Part shown: positions 23,770 to 33,359 of the stretch, piece by piece | How the letters are laid out: the number at the start of each line of letters is the position of its first letter | How positions within the stretch are numbered: position 1 is the stretch's first letter | Source: Tomocerus qinae | Lineage: Eukaryota; Arthropoda; Collembola; Entomobryomorpha; Tomoceridae | NCBI GenBank assembly: GCA_020055645.1 | Contig: CM034546.1 | Span: forward strand, 61,752,001-61,816,000 | Length of the DNA: 64,000 nt | Direction of reading: 5' to 3' | The notes under the pieces: model-generated | What the model saw: the letters and a program-made list of their open reading frames with translations, nothing else | The model's database searches: none | Told to the model about the DNA's origin: nothing | Translations under genes and position numbers: made by a program

Positions 23770-23802
23770 TATATAAAAAGAGGATGAACTTTTGGTTCAG
23801 CA
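23770..23802 (+). promoter_or_regulatory. TATA box and TCAG initiator of crystallin-like gene 2
   Basis: TATATAAAAAG from 23770 and the initiator A at 23799, again 29 bp apart. One extra A in the box is the only notable change from copy 1. Confidence 0.75.
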
Positions 23803-23915
23803 TTCATTCAACTATTAATCATCGGTTATCTAATCTAATCATAACTATATCATTGGGATACGGTTAACTGACCGACTACTTGTAACATCATTTGCGCTTC
23901 GTTTTGTTGTTAAAC

Positions 23916-24708
23916 ATGAGTCGTATATTATTAATTTGTGCTCTTTCTTTTCTGTGTTGCTGGGCTTATGAACAGGAATTTACCTACTACACTGACTCCA
24001 ATTATAAAGGCGATTCGGTTACTGTAAAATCGAAAAGACCTGACTTAGTGCCTTTAGCCCCAGAGATTATTCAAAACCATAAATCATTTTGCTGGAAAGG
24101 ACAGTAAGTAAAAATTGTAAAACATCAATTAATATTTCTAATTATCAGTTTATGATGATAAAAAGATTACCAAAATTGAATTGATTTTATTGACCAGACA
24201 TTACATTACTTAAGCATTACATAAATTACATTGACAATTATTTAGTATTTTAGTCTGACATTTATGATTTTTCAGATGGAAAACATTTACAGCAAAAAAC
24301 TATACCAGGGAAGGAATCTATGAATCATTTTTTATCTCGCCTGGCACCTGCTACAATATTTCATCTACTACTATTGGCTCCATTCGTTATTTGGGTCCTG
24401 CTGACACCAACACTCAGAGCATTTCACTATATGACGATAGTTTTCATCTTGGCAATGAAATCGTGATTGACAGTGCTTATGCATTCGTTCCATATACTCC
24501 TCAGTCTCTGATCACAACGGCCTGGTCCAACTGGACATTGTTCTCCGGGGCTAACTTCAACGGAACGGCGACATGCTACACATCAGCCACCGAGTATACT
24601 GCGTTGCACACGTTGAACTCGACTTTAGCTGCAATTAGATCTGTATTGAAAGGTTGTAACAGGAACATTGACGTCTACGTACTTTCAAATGAAATAGGAA
24701 AGATGTAA
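23916..24708 (+). CDS. Secreted beta/gamma-crystallin-like protein, copy 2
   Basis: Exons 23916-24103 and 24276-24708 encode 206 residues with the same splice phases as copy 1. I count three amino-acid differences: Val to Leu in the signal peptide, Ala to Thr after KNY in the second Greek key, and Tyr to Phe in WTLYSG. Around twenty codon differences are silent. That excess of silent change means both copies have been kept under purifying selection since duplication. No calcium-binding residues can be assigned with confidence from sequence alone; the N/D-x-x-S/T-S site of microbial relatives is not obvious. Confidence 0.8.
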
Positions 24709-25639
24709 TTTGTTATTTTAACATTTTCTAAATCTGTAAATACTTCTAAAAGCATCGCTGCGGATGATAGATACAAATCTATTTACATGAATTGTAATTT
24801 AGATGTTATGAAAAAGTAATAAATGTAAAAAACGTTTAAATGGTTTCGAATGTTTTTTAAATCTTTAGTGGTGAGTTATAACCCTTTGCTTTTATTATCT
24901 CAGACGTTGACATATACATACAACAACTGAAAAAGTTTAAAATTGAAGTTACAAACTCAGTGTCCTTTTTGTTAGTCTACCACAATTCCCTCACAAACCT
25001 AAAAGCTTGTGAATATGTGCTAATTTCATTACAAACTCAAGTTGGATGTAGTGTAGGAGCCATTTTTCTTCAAAATTGATATTGCTACTTTTCTTTAAAA
25101 AGTCTAATTTCCATTTCTAACCTAAAAAAGAATTGCTATTATTTACATTGCCAATCAGAAAATAGATACTTAAATATCTCCTAAGGGACGTAGAGTCAGG
25201 TAAGCGTCTAAATTGAAAAGTTGGTATTGGTTCTTCGTGCCTAAGCCATTGCGCTTTGATTCAAGACAAAAGGAACCTACAGGTATTTCTGTGTCACTTG
25301 GCTGTCGATAATTATTTCTTGAAAATATTTTTATAAAGTGACTACTGAACCCATATGAGGGGCAAATCTAGCACTCCAGAGAAATTCAGCAGGGCACCCA
25401 TCACAGCAATAAAAAAAATTTCGAAAACATCCTATTAGGTTGTTATATGTTATGTTAACTTTGTAAATACAAAGTACATTTAAATTAATACACTTTTATT
25501 TTCCACAATGGTTGGGAAAACTTTTTACATGAATTGTATATAAATATGTAAATGTTCGCGAATATATTTACTACCTATTAAACAACTTTCTGTTCCTGAG
25601 AATGCCCCAAATTATTTTTATTTATGGCCGCGGTCCTCT

Positions 25640-25830
25640 AAACCACATCAGACAAGTATATCAATAGTGGTTTCAATATTACACGAATTTAACATAAAGA
25701 AAAGGCTGAGATGTTACATACAGTTAGTTTAAAATACTGGAGTTGCTTTTCAAATCATACATTATTTACACGATTAGCACGAATAGGTTAATGCAAACAA
25801 GTTAAAACATGCATGCAATGTGAGTATTAC
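25640..25830. repeat. Degenerate direct repeat, copy a
   Basis: Shares with 27065-27370 the order CATCAGACAA, GGTTTCA-ATTACA-GAATTTAA, ATTACATACAGTTA, a TTTTCAA-ATTATTT-CAC segment and AGTTAAA-CATGCA-GCAAT. The two are about 1.4 kb apart and much diverged. Confidence 0.55.
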
Positions 25831-26094
25831 TTCCTTCGACTGGCCAGACTTTATAACACTGCGAGAAGAAAATCCATTTATTTTGTAAATTCAATATTTT
25901 TAAGCTTTTAAAATATCCTGGATGTAGTTCTGATTAATGAATAGGTGGAATGGTGGGAGGAGTAACGAGTGTGGGAAGACTTTTCTCGTTCTCTCTAAGG
26001 AAAAAGGAAGTGCGTGAAGAAAGAATAATTACCATTCTAAAAAAGTCTCATCTAAACTGGTGATATTTTAACTATTCAATGGAGACAGGACGCT

Positions 26095-26300
26095 ATATAA
26101 TATTATGACATTACAACTGGCAGATTTTAATTGATATAGGTAAATGGTCATTCCGATGGCTTCTAAACTGCCATTTCTTTCTCTGTATATGTGGGGAATA
26201 GCAATAGGAACAAACAACTTTCAGGGAAAAAATCATTTTTGACACTGTCAGTAGTTATATTAATGTAAGTTGATTTTTCGGATTTCTTTCTACATCCTTG
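26095..26300 (-). repeat. Inverted partner of the 22080-22215 repeat
   Basis: Read on the minus strand it gives AACTACTGACAGTGTCAAAA, CCCTGAAAGTTG, ATGGCAGTTTAGAAGCCATC and ACCATTTACCTATATCAA, the same order as at 22080-22215. Confidence 0.7.
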
Positions 26301-27064
26301 TATATTAATCTTACTATATGGCAACTATGTTAGTTTATGCCAAATAGCGAAAAAAAACTTCATTCCAATAAGGCAAGGTGGGAGAAAGTTTATGCCAATG
26401 TGGATTTTTATGCGAATAAGGGGATTTTGTATTTTACGCCAAAAAGTGTATGTTAGGTGCCTTTCCTTTTCAGAGTTTAAAGTCAAATTTAAAAACCAGA
26501 AGAAACTGGTAAAAGTCTAGCTAAAAAATGGTGCTTAAGTGCTAATTTCAAATACGAATAAGTAAGGATATAATGCATCATTTCTTCTACCAAATTAAAT
26601 AGGCAAAAACTCCTTATGAATCATAAGGAGTTTATAAGTTATGATGTATCATGCTACTTGAATTTAACACTGAAGCTGAAGACGTTACATACTAAAATAT
26701 TATAGTCTTGTTTTTCAGTCCACATTATTTGCACAGGTGTCGCCAATTTGTCGGCTAGAACCCAGAACCCATTATTCCTCGAAAGGATAAACCAAGTTTG
26801 GTTTGCAAACAGTATTAGACATGTACTCATTAGAATACAAGGAATCAAACATTGAATAAAAAATAATAGCCCTAATATTTCAGTTGAAGTCAACAAGTTA
26901 TAGCATGGAAGCTTTGTTGAAGGTTATTTTGGCATATAATGTATATAATGTATAACTAGACGGAACCTCTAAAATACCTTGAACATCTTTCTGTTTGTGA
27001 CAACCGATTAGTATATTATGTGCCTGAAGTATTACACAAATATAACACAACATTACCTGTACAA

Positions 27065-27370
27065 CGCCATATCAGACAATGAGCAACATTGGTTTCATAT
27101 TACAAGAATTTAAAATAACGGAAGGACAGACATTACATACAGTTACTAGTTAAAAGTCCTAATATGGTAATGCTTTTCAAGCCAAATTATTTGCACAGTC
27201 GTCGCCAATTTTTCGGCTGGAATTCCTTATCTCGCAACAGTAATTTAAACTTGTGTATTTCAAATAGTTGGCCTCTTCCTATTTCAATACTTTGTAACGA
27301 ACCATTAAATACACTCTATCAGCGCGCAAATAGTTAAAGCATGCACGCAATATTACAATATAGTCATGTT
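27065..27370. repeat. Degenerate direct repeat, copy b
   Basis: Second copy of the sequence at 25640-25830; nothing coding was recognised. Confidence 0.55.
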
Positions 27371-28210
27371 AGCGTTTCATATATACGAATGTATACATCT
27401 AAAATAATATGTATGATGTATTTTAAGTATAGACGAATGTCTTTGTCAATATAAATGTTCACCACTCAAAGGGACGCTATAGGACATTATAGCTGTATGT
27501 TCACTACTTGACCACTAAATAACAAGAAAAAGATCTAATAGCAAATTAGAATTCACTCATTCTTTTACCCTGTCAAATCAGTCATTTAAGTAGACTAACT
27601 AAAGTGGATTAATGGTATTTAATGGTCTATACAAATCAAATAATATTGTGGCGAGTTCAATTTTGAACATCACCACAAGTCTAAGTTCAACTTTACGGAG
27701 GTGGCAGTACCAGCATTACCAGGCCACATTAATCTCATTAATTTATATCGTTCTATAACAGTCAACTCGTCATTCTGGACTAGTCTTCGAATCTGGACTA
27801 TATTTATTTTAGGATTTTAGAAAAATATTTTGTCCTTCTCCACTGAATTTTAAGCAGATATTTTGGAAATGAAATTATTTTGTTATTATTACTACTGATA
27901 TCAAATTAACCTAAAACTAGCAAATAAGGTCGCTATTTCATATTTAATTAGGATCAGCTTTAAAAAGCGACCAAGCCAGTACTAATTTACTTAACTTGTT
28001 TGCATATTGACTTGAATGATTTCAGGGTATCATATTGCAGTCAACACAACTATAACAGAAATAATTACACATTTATATTCGATTTAGGTCTACCAGTTTA
28101 CCATTAAATTGTGGAAATATTTCAAAAAAAATATTGTCACTTGTTGATATTGTGCTAAATGTGTTAAAACTTTTGATAAATTTTGATTGGGCTTCATTTA
28201 CAATCCGGAA

Positions 28211-30646
28211 ATGTTGGCATATTTGGTATTATTATTTTTGTTGGCTGAAATGGGTTTGGGTTGGAAATTGAAGGACGTTGTGGAATTTGAAAAAGACTGC
28301 CACGTCAGTCTTCTATTCCAAAATAATGTCTTTACTGAAGCATTGGAAGAATCATTGCAAGAGGTAGATACCCCTTTTGCATTTACAAGGCTGAAATTTC
28401 TTTCTGAATTTTCTAATTGTTCAATATATGATGCTGTAGACATCACTTATAGCATACCACCAGAGTGCATTAATGAAATAAACAAAATGAACCCACACAT
28501 TTCTTCCCCTCGGCCCCTGAGCCGTTTTGTTTGTGTGGCGCACATTTTGGTGAATTCCAATTCTATTAAAATCAGTGAATTATTTTTAATCAATTACATT
28601 AGCGAAACTTTTTCCAAATTCTCAGAATATGAACTTAAAACGGGAGTGAAATGGCTCAATTGGTACAACTTTGAAGAATATACTTCTATTTACTTGATTG
28701 TCGAGAGGAATATTCTAGAGACGGCCATGTCAGGTCACAACATATTTATTGATGACAAAGAATTAATTAGTTTGGATGAGTCAACGTACAGTTCTACAAA
28801 CATATATCGTTTATTTCATCGTAAATCATGGTTTATATTGTCTTTGGATGACGAATATAATCAAATTATGTATTCTATTTGTTCGCAAACACAAGAATAT
28901 AGATATAAGTTTACATTCAAAATAATTCATTTATGTTCTGGAAATTATTGTTTTGGTCAACCGTTACGTCAATTGGGTATCAGAAACTTTATGACAAAAA
29001 GTAATGTTCCAAACACATCATTTTTGAAAATTTATAACGGTGATAGTTGGGAAGGAGATATTAGAACGTCTGTGCACAACTGTAAACAACTGATTCAGGA
29101 AACTTCATTTACAAAACCTTTTTTGAATGAAGAGGTTGGAGCTTCGATTCCAATTTCTTCAATCATTTTCCAAAATATTCCAAATATTACAATAAATTGT
29201 TGGAGTCAATCTAGCACTTTGACTTTTGATTTCCAACAAGAATCTGATTGGGAATACTATGGTCCTCACTACATAGTAATTCCAACAATGGAAGATTCTA
29301 TCAATTTTATTTCCTGCGTTGTTTTGGAGGATGAGAGTCTCTGTTTCTATGGATACATTAAACCATTTCAACTCGATGCATGGATAGGGTTCCTAATTTC
29401 GGTGATTATTGTGACTGCTTTCGTTTACGGAGTAATGTTTTATAAAAGTTATAATAATTTTCCGTTTGCTTTAATTATCTGGGCGTATGTGTTGGAAATC
29501 AGTTACCCGTTATCATCGCAGGCCAGTAAAACTATTTGGGTCAAAATGATACTTTTTCCTTTGCTGCTCATGCTTATTGTACTGACAAACGGGTACAAGG
29601 GAATTGTAACTACAGATTTAGTTGAACCACGTCCAGTTAAACAAATTGAATCAATGGAACATTTGGCTAACTTAACAGATATTACAGCTCTTGGTGAATT
29701 AATAGATAATTATGAGTTCGATGCTTTCAATCTCGATCGAAATAAAAATGACACATTAAGGGAATTAATAGATTCTTCTAAGAGAGGATGTCAGAGAAAT
29801 CATCTTCATGATTTATCTGAATTGTGTGCTTATTTACGGAATATGAGCAAAAATATATACGATGAAGTTGACGATAGAATTATTGACTTCTATAATACTA
29901 TTGAATCAGACAAAAAGTATATTTTCAAGTTATTCGATTACTTAAATTCGTACATTTCAAAGAATAACAAGACTTTAAGTTTAAATACATTGAATTCTGT
30001 CACCGCAATTATCAAAACTTTTCGTATTCTACCTGAATTCTTTTCAAAAAGCCCCAAAGAATGGATATCCCAGTGCAACAATTCTGTAAATTCTGTATCT
30101 GTATTCATTATCAGAAGTTCTCGTCTGCATCGAACTCTGGACGATTCTCACTGGAATCCAGAAATGGGAGGGGTTCGACCTCTAAAGCGATTATATCAAG
30201 GAAATGAAGAAAATCCTTTTCTGCCTACGACTGTACATACGTCTTTTAAAAATAAGCTAATTCCAATGTTCACCACATTTCTGAGGCAAAATTTACGTTA
30301 TGTCACTCACTCGGGACTTTACCAAAGATGGATAGATCATTTTAAGGAACGTATATATAATTATACGAGATGCAGAACTTGTTGGGACAGAATTCCTCCA
30401 CGGCCTTTAACCTTTTATAACTCCAATATCGGCACAATATTTCCTATTTTTTCTTTAGTTTTAGTCATATTTGTAGTAGTATTTACATGGGAGAATAGGG
30501 CAAGATATAAACAATTTATTTATTTCGTGGCATCATGTGGAGTTTTTAATTGTGTAAAAACTAAATATCGTGCTGTTTGGCTATTTTTTCACCATCTGAT
30601 GGCAAATAATCAAACTGCTGTCCGACCGTTTGTAGAAACCTTTTGA
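28211..30646 (+). CDS. Divergent ionotropic receptor (IR family), intronless
   Basis: A single open frame of 811 codons. I start at the ATG at 28211 because a signal peptide (MLAYLVLLFLLAEMGLG) follows directly; the frame is open a little upstream but without ATG. A long ectodomain leads to three membrane segments in the iGluR order: M1 (about 390-412), a short re-entrant region, M2 ending near VLTNGYKG, then a split ligand-binding lobe and the last helix near FPIFSLVLVIFVVVFTW. The GYKGI-TTDL run after M2 matches the place of the iGluR SYTANLAA-like element but is not canonical, as usual for divergent IRs. Such proteins are odour, taste or humidity receptor channels in sensory dendrites. The lack of introns suits a recent retroposed or expanded subfamily. 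A minus-strand shadow frame is ignored. Confidence 0.85.
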   Translation: MLAYLVLLFLLAEMGLGWKLKDVVEFEKDCHVSLLFQNNVFTEALEESLQEVDTPFAFTRLKFLSEFSNCSIYDAVDITYSIPPECINEINKMNPHISSPRPLSRFVCVAHILVNSNSIKISELFLINYISETFSKFSEYELKTGVKWLNWYNFEEYTSIYLIVERNILETAMSGHNIFIDDKELISLDESTYSSTNIYRLFHRKSWFILSLDDEYNQIMYSICSQTQEYRYKFTFKIIHLCSGNYCFGQPLRQLGIRNFMTKSNVPNTSFLKIYNGDSWEGDIRTSVHNCKQLIQETSFTKPFLNEEVGASIPISSIIFQNIPNITINCWSQSSTLTFDFQQESDWEYYGPHYIVIPTMEDSINFISCVVLEDESLCFYGYIKPFQLDAWIGFLISVIIVTAFVYGVMFYKSYNNFPFALIIWAYVLEISYPLSSQASKTIWVKMILFPLLLMLIVLTNGYKGIVTTDLVEPRPVKQIESMEHLANLTDITALGELIDNYEFDAFNLDRNKNDTLRELIDSSKRGCQRNHLHDLSELCAYLRNMSKNIYDEVDDRIIDFYNTIESDKKYIFKLFDYLNSYISKNNKTLSLNTLNSVTAIIKTFRILPEFFSKSPKEWISQCNNSVNSVSVFIIRSSRLHRTLDDSHWNPEMGGVRPLKRLYQGNEENPFLPTTVHTSFKNKLIPMFTTFLRQNLRYVTHSGLYQRWIDHFKERIYNYTRCRTCWDRIPPRPLTFYNSNIGTIFPIFSLVLVIFVVVFTWENRARYKQFIYFVASCGVFNCVKTKYRAVWLFFHHLMANNQTAVRPFVETF

Positions 30647-30687
30647 AATACAGCATGCAATAATAATAATTAGATAATAAGAAACAT

Positions 30688-30693
30688 AATAAA
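30688..30693 (+). terminator. Polyadenylation signal of the ionotropic receptor gene
   Basis: AATAAA about 42 bp after the stop codon. Confidence 0.5.
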
Positions 30694-31002
30694 ATATATT
30701 TATGTAACAACTCAATTCGAATTCAGTTGTAGGACTAGCTACAATAACTCTTTCCTCAGCTCGAAGTCCCAAATAATTTTTCTATTTCCGCAGATAAACT
30801 GTTATCTTACTTTTACCTACACTTATCTTTGTTATGCAATGCTCTGGGCTTTGAGTCAATCAAAATCAACATAATATTTGGTTCAAGTTAGGGTTTAACG
30901 ATCTTCTTGTCGAGCTTTATTGAACAGAGCCCTAAATGATCCAAAGTCTTAAGTCTTAATGAGCCAATTCCTTATCAATCAATCAATAAGCTATTCATCG
31001 AG

Positions 31003-31208
31003 CTTCGAACCAGGCATCGAAAATCTCTTGCAACCTGGTTGCTGTGGAAATCGGCCTACGCCCCGCCCACATTATGCCCCGCCCCATAGTAGGAGGACCT
31101 TACTTATTCTCAGCCAGGGGGCGTGGCTAGTGGGCGGAGCTAAAGTGTGGAAATTAGCCTGTGGGAGGGGCCTGTTACACTGAAAATTTTTTCGATGCCT
31201 GCTTCGAA
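31003..31208. mobile_element. GC-rich MITE with 20-bp inverted ends
   Basis: The left end TTCGAACCAGGCATCGAAAA and the right end form inverted repeats with one mismatch in 20. The interior is unusually GC-rich, with CCCCGCCCAC and its near complement GTGGGCGG. No target duplication is clear. Confidence 0.65.
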
Positions 31209-32577
31209 CACTATAATGCTAAAATGTTATCTTTAATGCTAAATATTATTAAACTGCTAAATATGTTATAGCTAAATATTATTCAATGTTCCATGTAGTA
31301 TCTGCACTTTCATCATTGTTCTTACTTATTTTAGTGTATTGAATAAAATAAGTTGATATTTTGGGACTTTAGGAGTATTGGTATTTTAGTGATCCTTGCT
31401 GTGCTTGTTGTAAAAAGTTTATTACAACATGCAATATTGCGCATAAAGTACAATCAACTTGTATAACTGTACTAAGTACTAATATTACTTGAAACATGTA
31501 TTGAATCTATAATGTAATAATATTTTGAATGGAGCCACTTGCAATTCATGCGTTCACTTTCTAAATATTTAATTCTATGACATCGGCAATAAATGTAATT
31601 ATTATAAATTGTACCAGGATTTCATGCCTGACATGCGTAATTGACACAGAAATCAAACCACTTGCACAGTGTCACTTCACGTTTATACTATATATAGCCA
31701 TGATTTCATCTACTATAATGTATAGCATTATTTTAAAGGTATAGTCTTAATGTTATAAGCAGTTGAAAGACTTATAGGCTTTAAACACATTTTGTTGTAT
31801 GGTTTTAGTAGTAGGTTAAGTTAGGGTAGGTTGGAATGATGAAAGAGACATCACTGCAAGTTATAATAGTGTAAATATTTTTTATAAACTGATTTTTGAT
31901 AGGAACTGCAAAAGGTTTAAAAGGATGGCTTGTATGTAAATCTGGAAGAATTAACTTTTGCACGTTGAAGTAAAAATATTGCGTTTCTAAGAGTCAATAT
32001 TATACTGGTTCCAGGATCCAAGAAGGCTCAGAGTTATGATTTAGGAACAAGTTTTTTTGTGGTATCTATGTCATCCACACAGTGGTTATCTATGTAAATA
32101 TGTAACATGTTTTCCCAGAACAGGTTTTGTCGTATTTATCGACGAAGTTCTTCAGCCAGTTAAATTTATATGTAAGAACCATGTATAAGATTTTCCATTT
32201 TCTAAACCTTGTAGCCAAACTGTGTATCATTTATATTGGTAAGCTATTTCGGGAAATGTGCTGTCTGTTCAATCCAATTCACTATATCTGCACATATGTA
32301 TGATGTGTTTGGTAAACAAGTTTTCTTGGATAATGAAGGTGCAGCGGTGCAGGTGTGTGCTATAGCATGTTACATATATTACAGCATTTATTGTAGACAC
32401 AGACGCTAGACAAGTAGTTGTGTTAAGGATTTGCATTTTTTTTTCAATAATTAACAACTGTCTAAGTTCATAACTATGCATTATCAGAGTAGATTGCTGG
32501 CCTTGGAAAATAAACCCTCAGATGATTTTAATTCCATTAATAACTTTCCTGTGAGAGTTGCCAATGCTTATGTACAA

Positions 32578-32838
32578 TCAGTGTTCGGCGACCAGCCGGC
32601 TGGTCGGCTAAAATGGCTTGTCGGCTGGTTGAAATTGTTTGTTAACCATCAGAGGCTAAAATGGTCAAAATTGTCGAAATTAGTAAATTAGGGCTCTGTG
32701 AACTGATAAAATCATTCTTAATATGTGACAATAAATTTAAAAACAATGATTTCGAGCCATTTTGACCTCTATTTCAGTCATAGCTAGCTGGTGAAAATTA
32801 ATTTCTACCGGCTAAAATTGAACCATATGCACAATACC
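32578..32838. repeat. Degenerate member of the CAGTGTTT/GGCTAAAA repeat family
   Basis: Starts with CAGTGTTCGG, carries several GGCTAAAATGG and GGCTGGT strings, and seems to end near CCGGCTAAAATTGAAC, the inverse of the start of the copies at 43786 and 49103. Much decayed. Confidence 0.5.
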
Positions 32839-33359
32839 TTATCTTACTTACTTTTCGAAATTGAAATCCGAATGTTAGGTAATTGCTGGTGATAAGACCA
32901 ATCAATATCGTTGGAAAGCTAATTTTTACTTTAATAGACCATAAAAATCATTTGAATTCCAGGATACACTTCATTTTCAGTAAATCTATTCATGTATTGT
33001 TAATTAAGTGCAACAGTAGAGCAATGTGAAATTGTGAATGCATGGTGCATATTATGTCATAATATGGTGGTGGTGTTGAAGACATCCAACAGTATTTTCT
33101 TGAACTTCTGATCATATAATAGCCACCAAATGGTTGGTTTGGTTGTTATTCATGTAAGAAAAGATGTTGCATTATCCCACTTTGCTCAAGGTTGTAATTC
33201 AGTCAAGATCAAGATACCACAAAAATACCATTATCTGTGAAACAGGTCTGGTATAAGTAAATGATAATATTATATGTATAGTCATATTAATTTCTACCTA
33301 AAGAATATCATTATTTGAAATATTAATAATATTATATTGTTTGTTTGAAAAAATTTAAA

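Larger units (their letters stand above)
22243..25333 (+). repeat. Tandem duplication, copy 2 (crystallin-like gene unit)
   Basis: Direct repeat of 17988-20990 with the same order of parts. The right edge lies just after the TGTGTCACTTGGCTG string at about 25306. It is bounded by inverted copies of a dispersed repeat. Confidence 0.85.
25334..28210. other. Intergenic, about 2.9 kb, old repeats only
   Basis: Contains the inverse repeat copy (26095-26300) and two degenerate direct copies of another sequence (about 25640-25830 and 27065-27370). A minus-strand 80-codon hydrophobic frame at 26654-26896 lies in a third, weaker copy region and is not supported as a gene. Confidence 0.45.
30647..33359. 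other. Intergenic, about 2.7 kb, with two small DNA elements
   Basis: Apart from the elements at 31003-31208 and 32578-32838 no structure is seen. The far end holds the promoter of the ankyrin-GTPase gene, without a clear TATA box. Confidence 0.45.

Noticed and set aside
26654-26896. Minus-strand hydrophobic frame of 80 codons
   Set aside because: Lies within degenerate repeat sequence, with no splice partner or family match.
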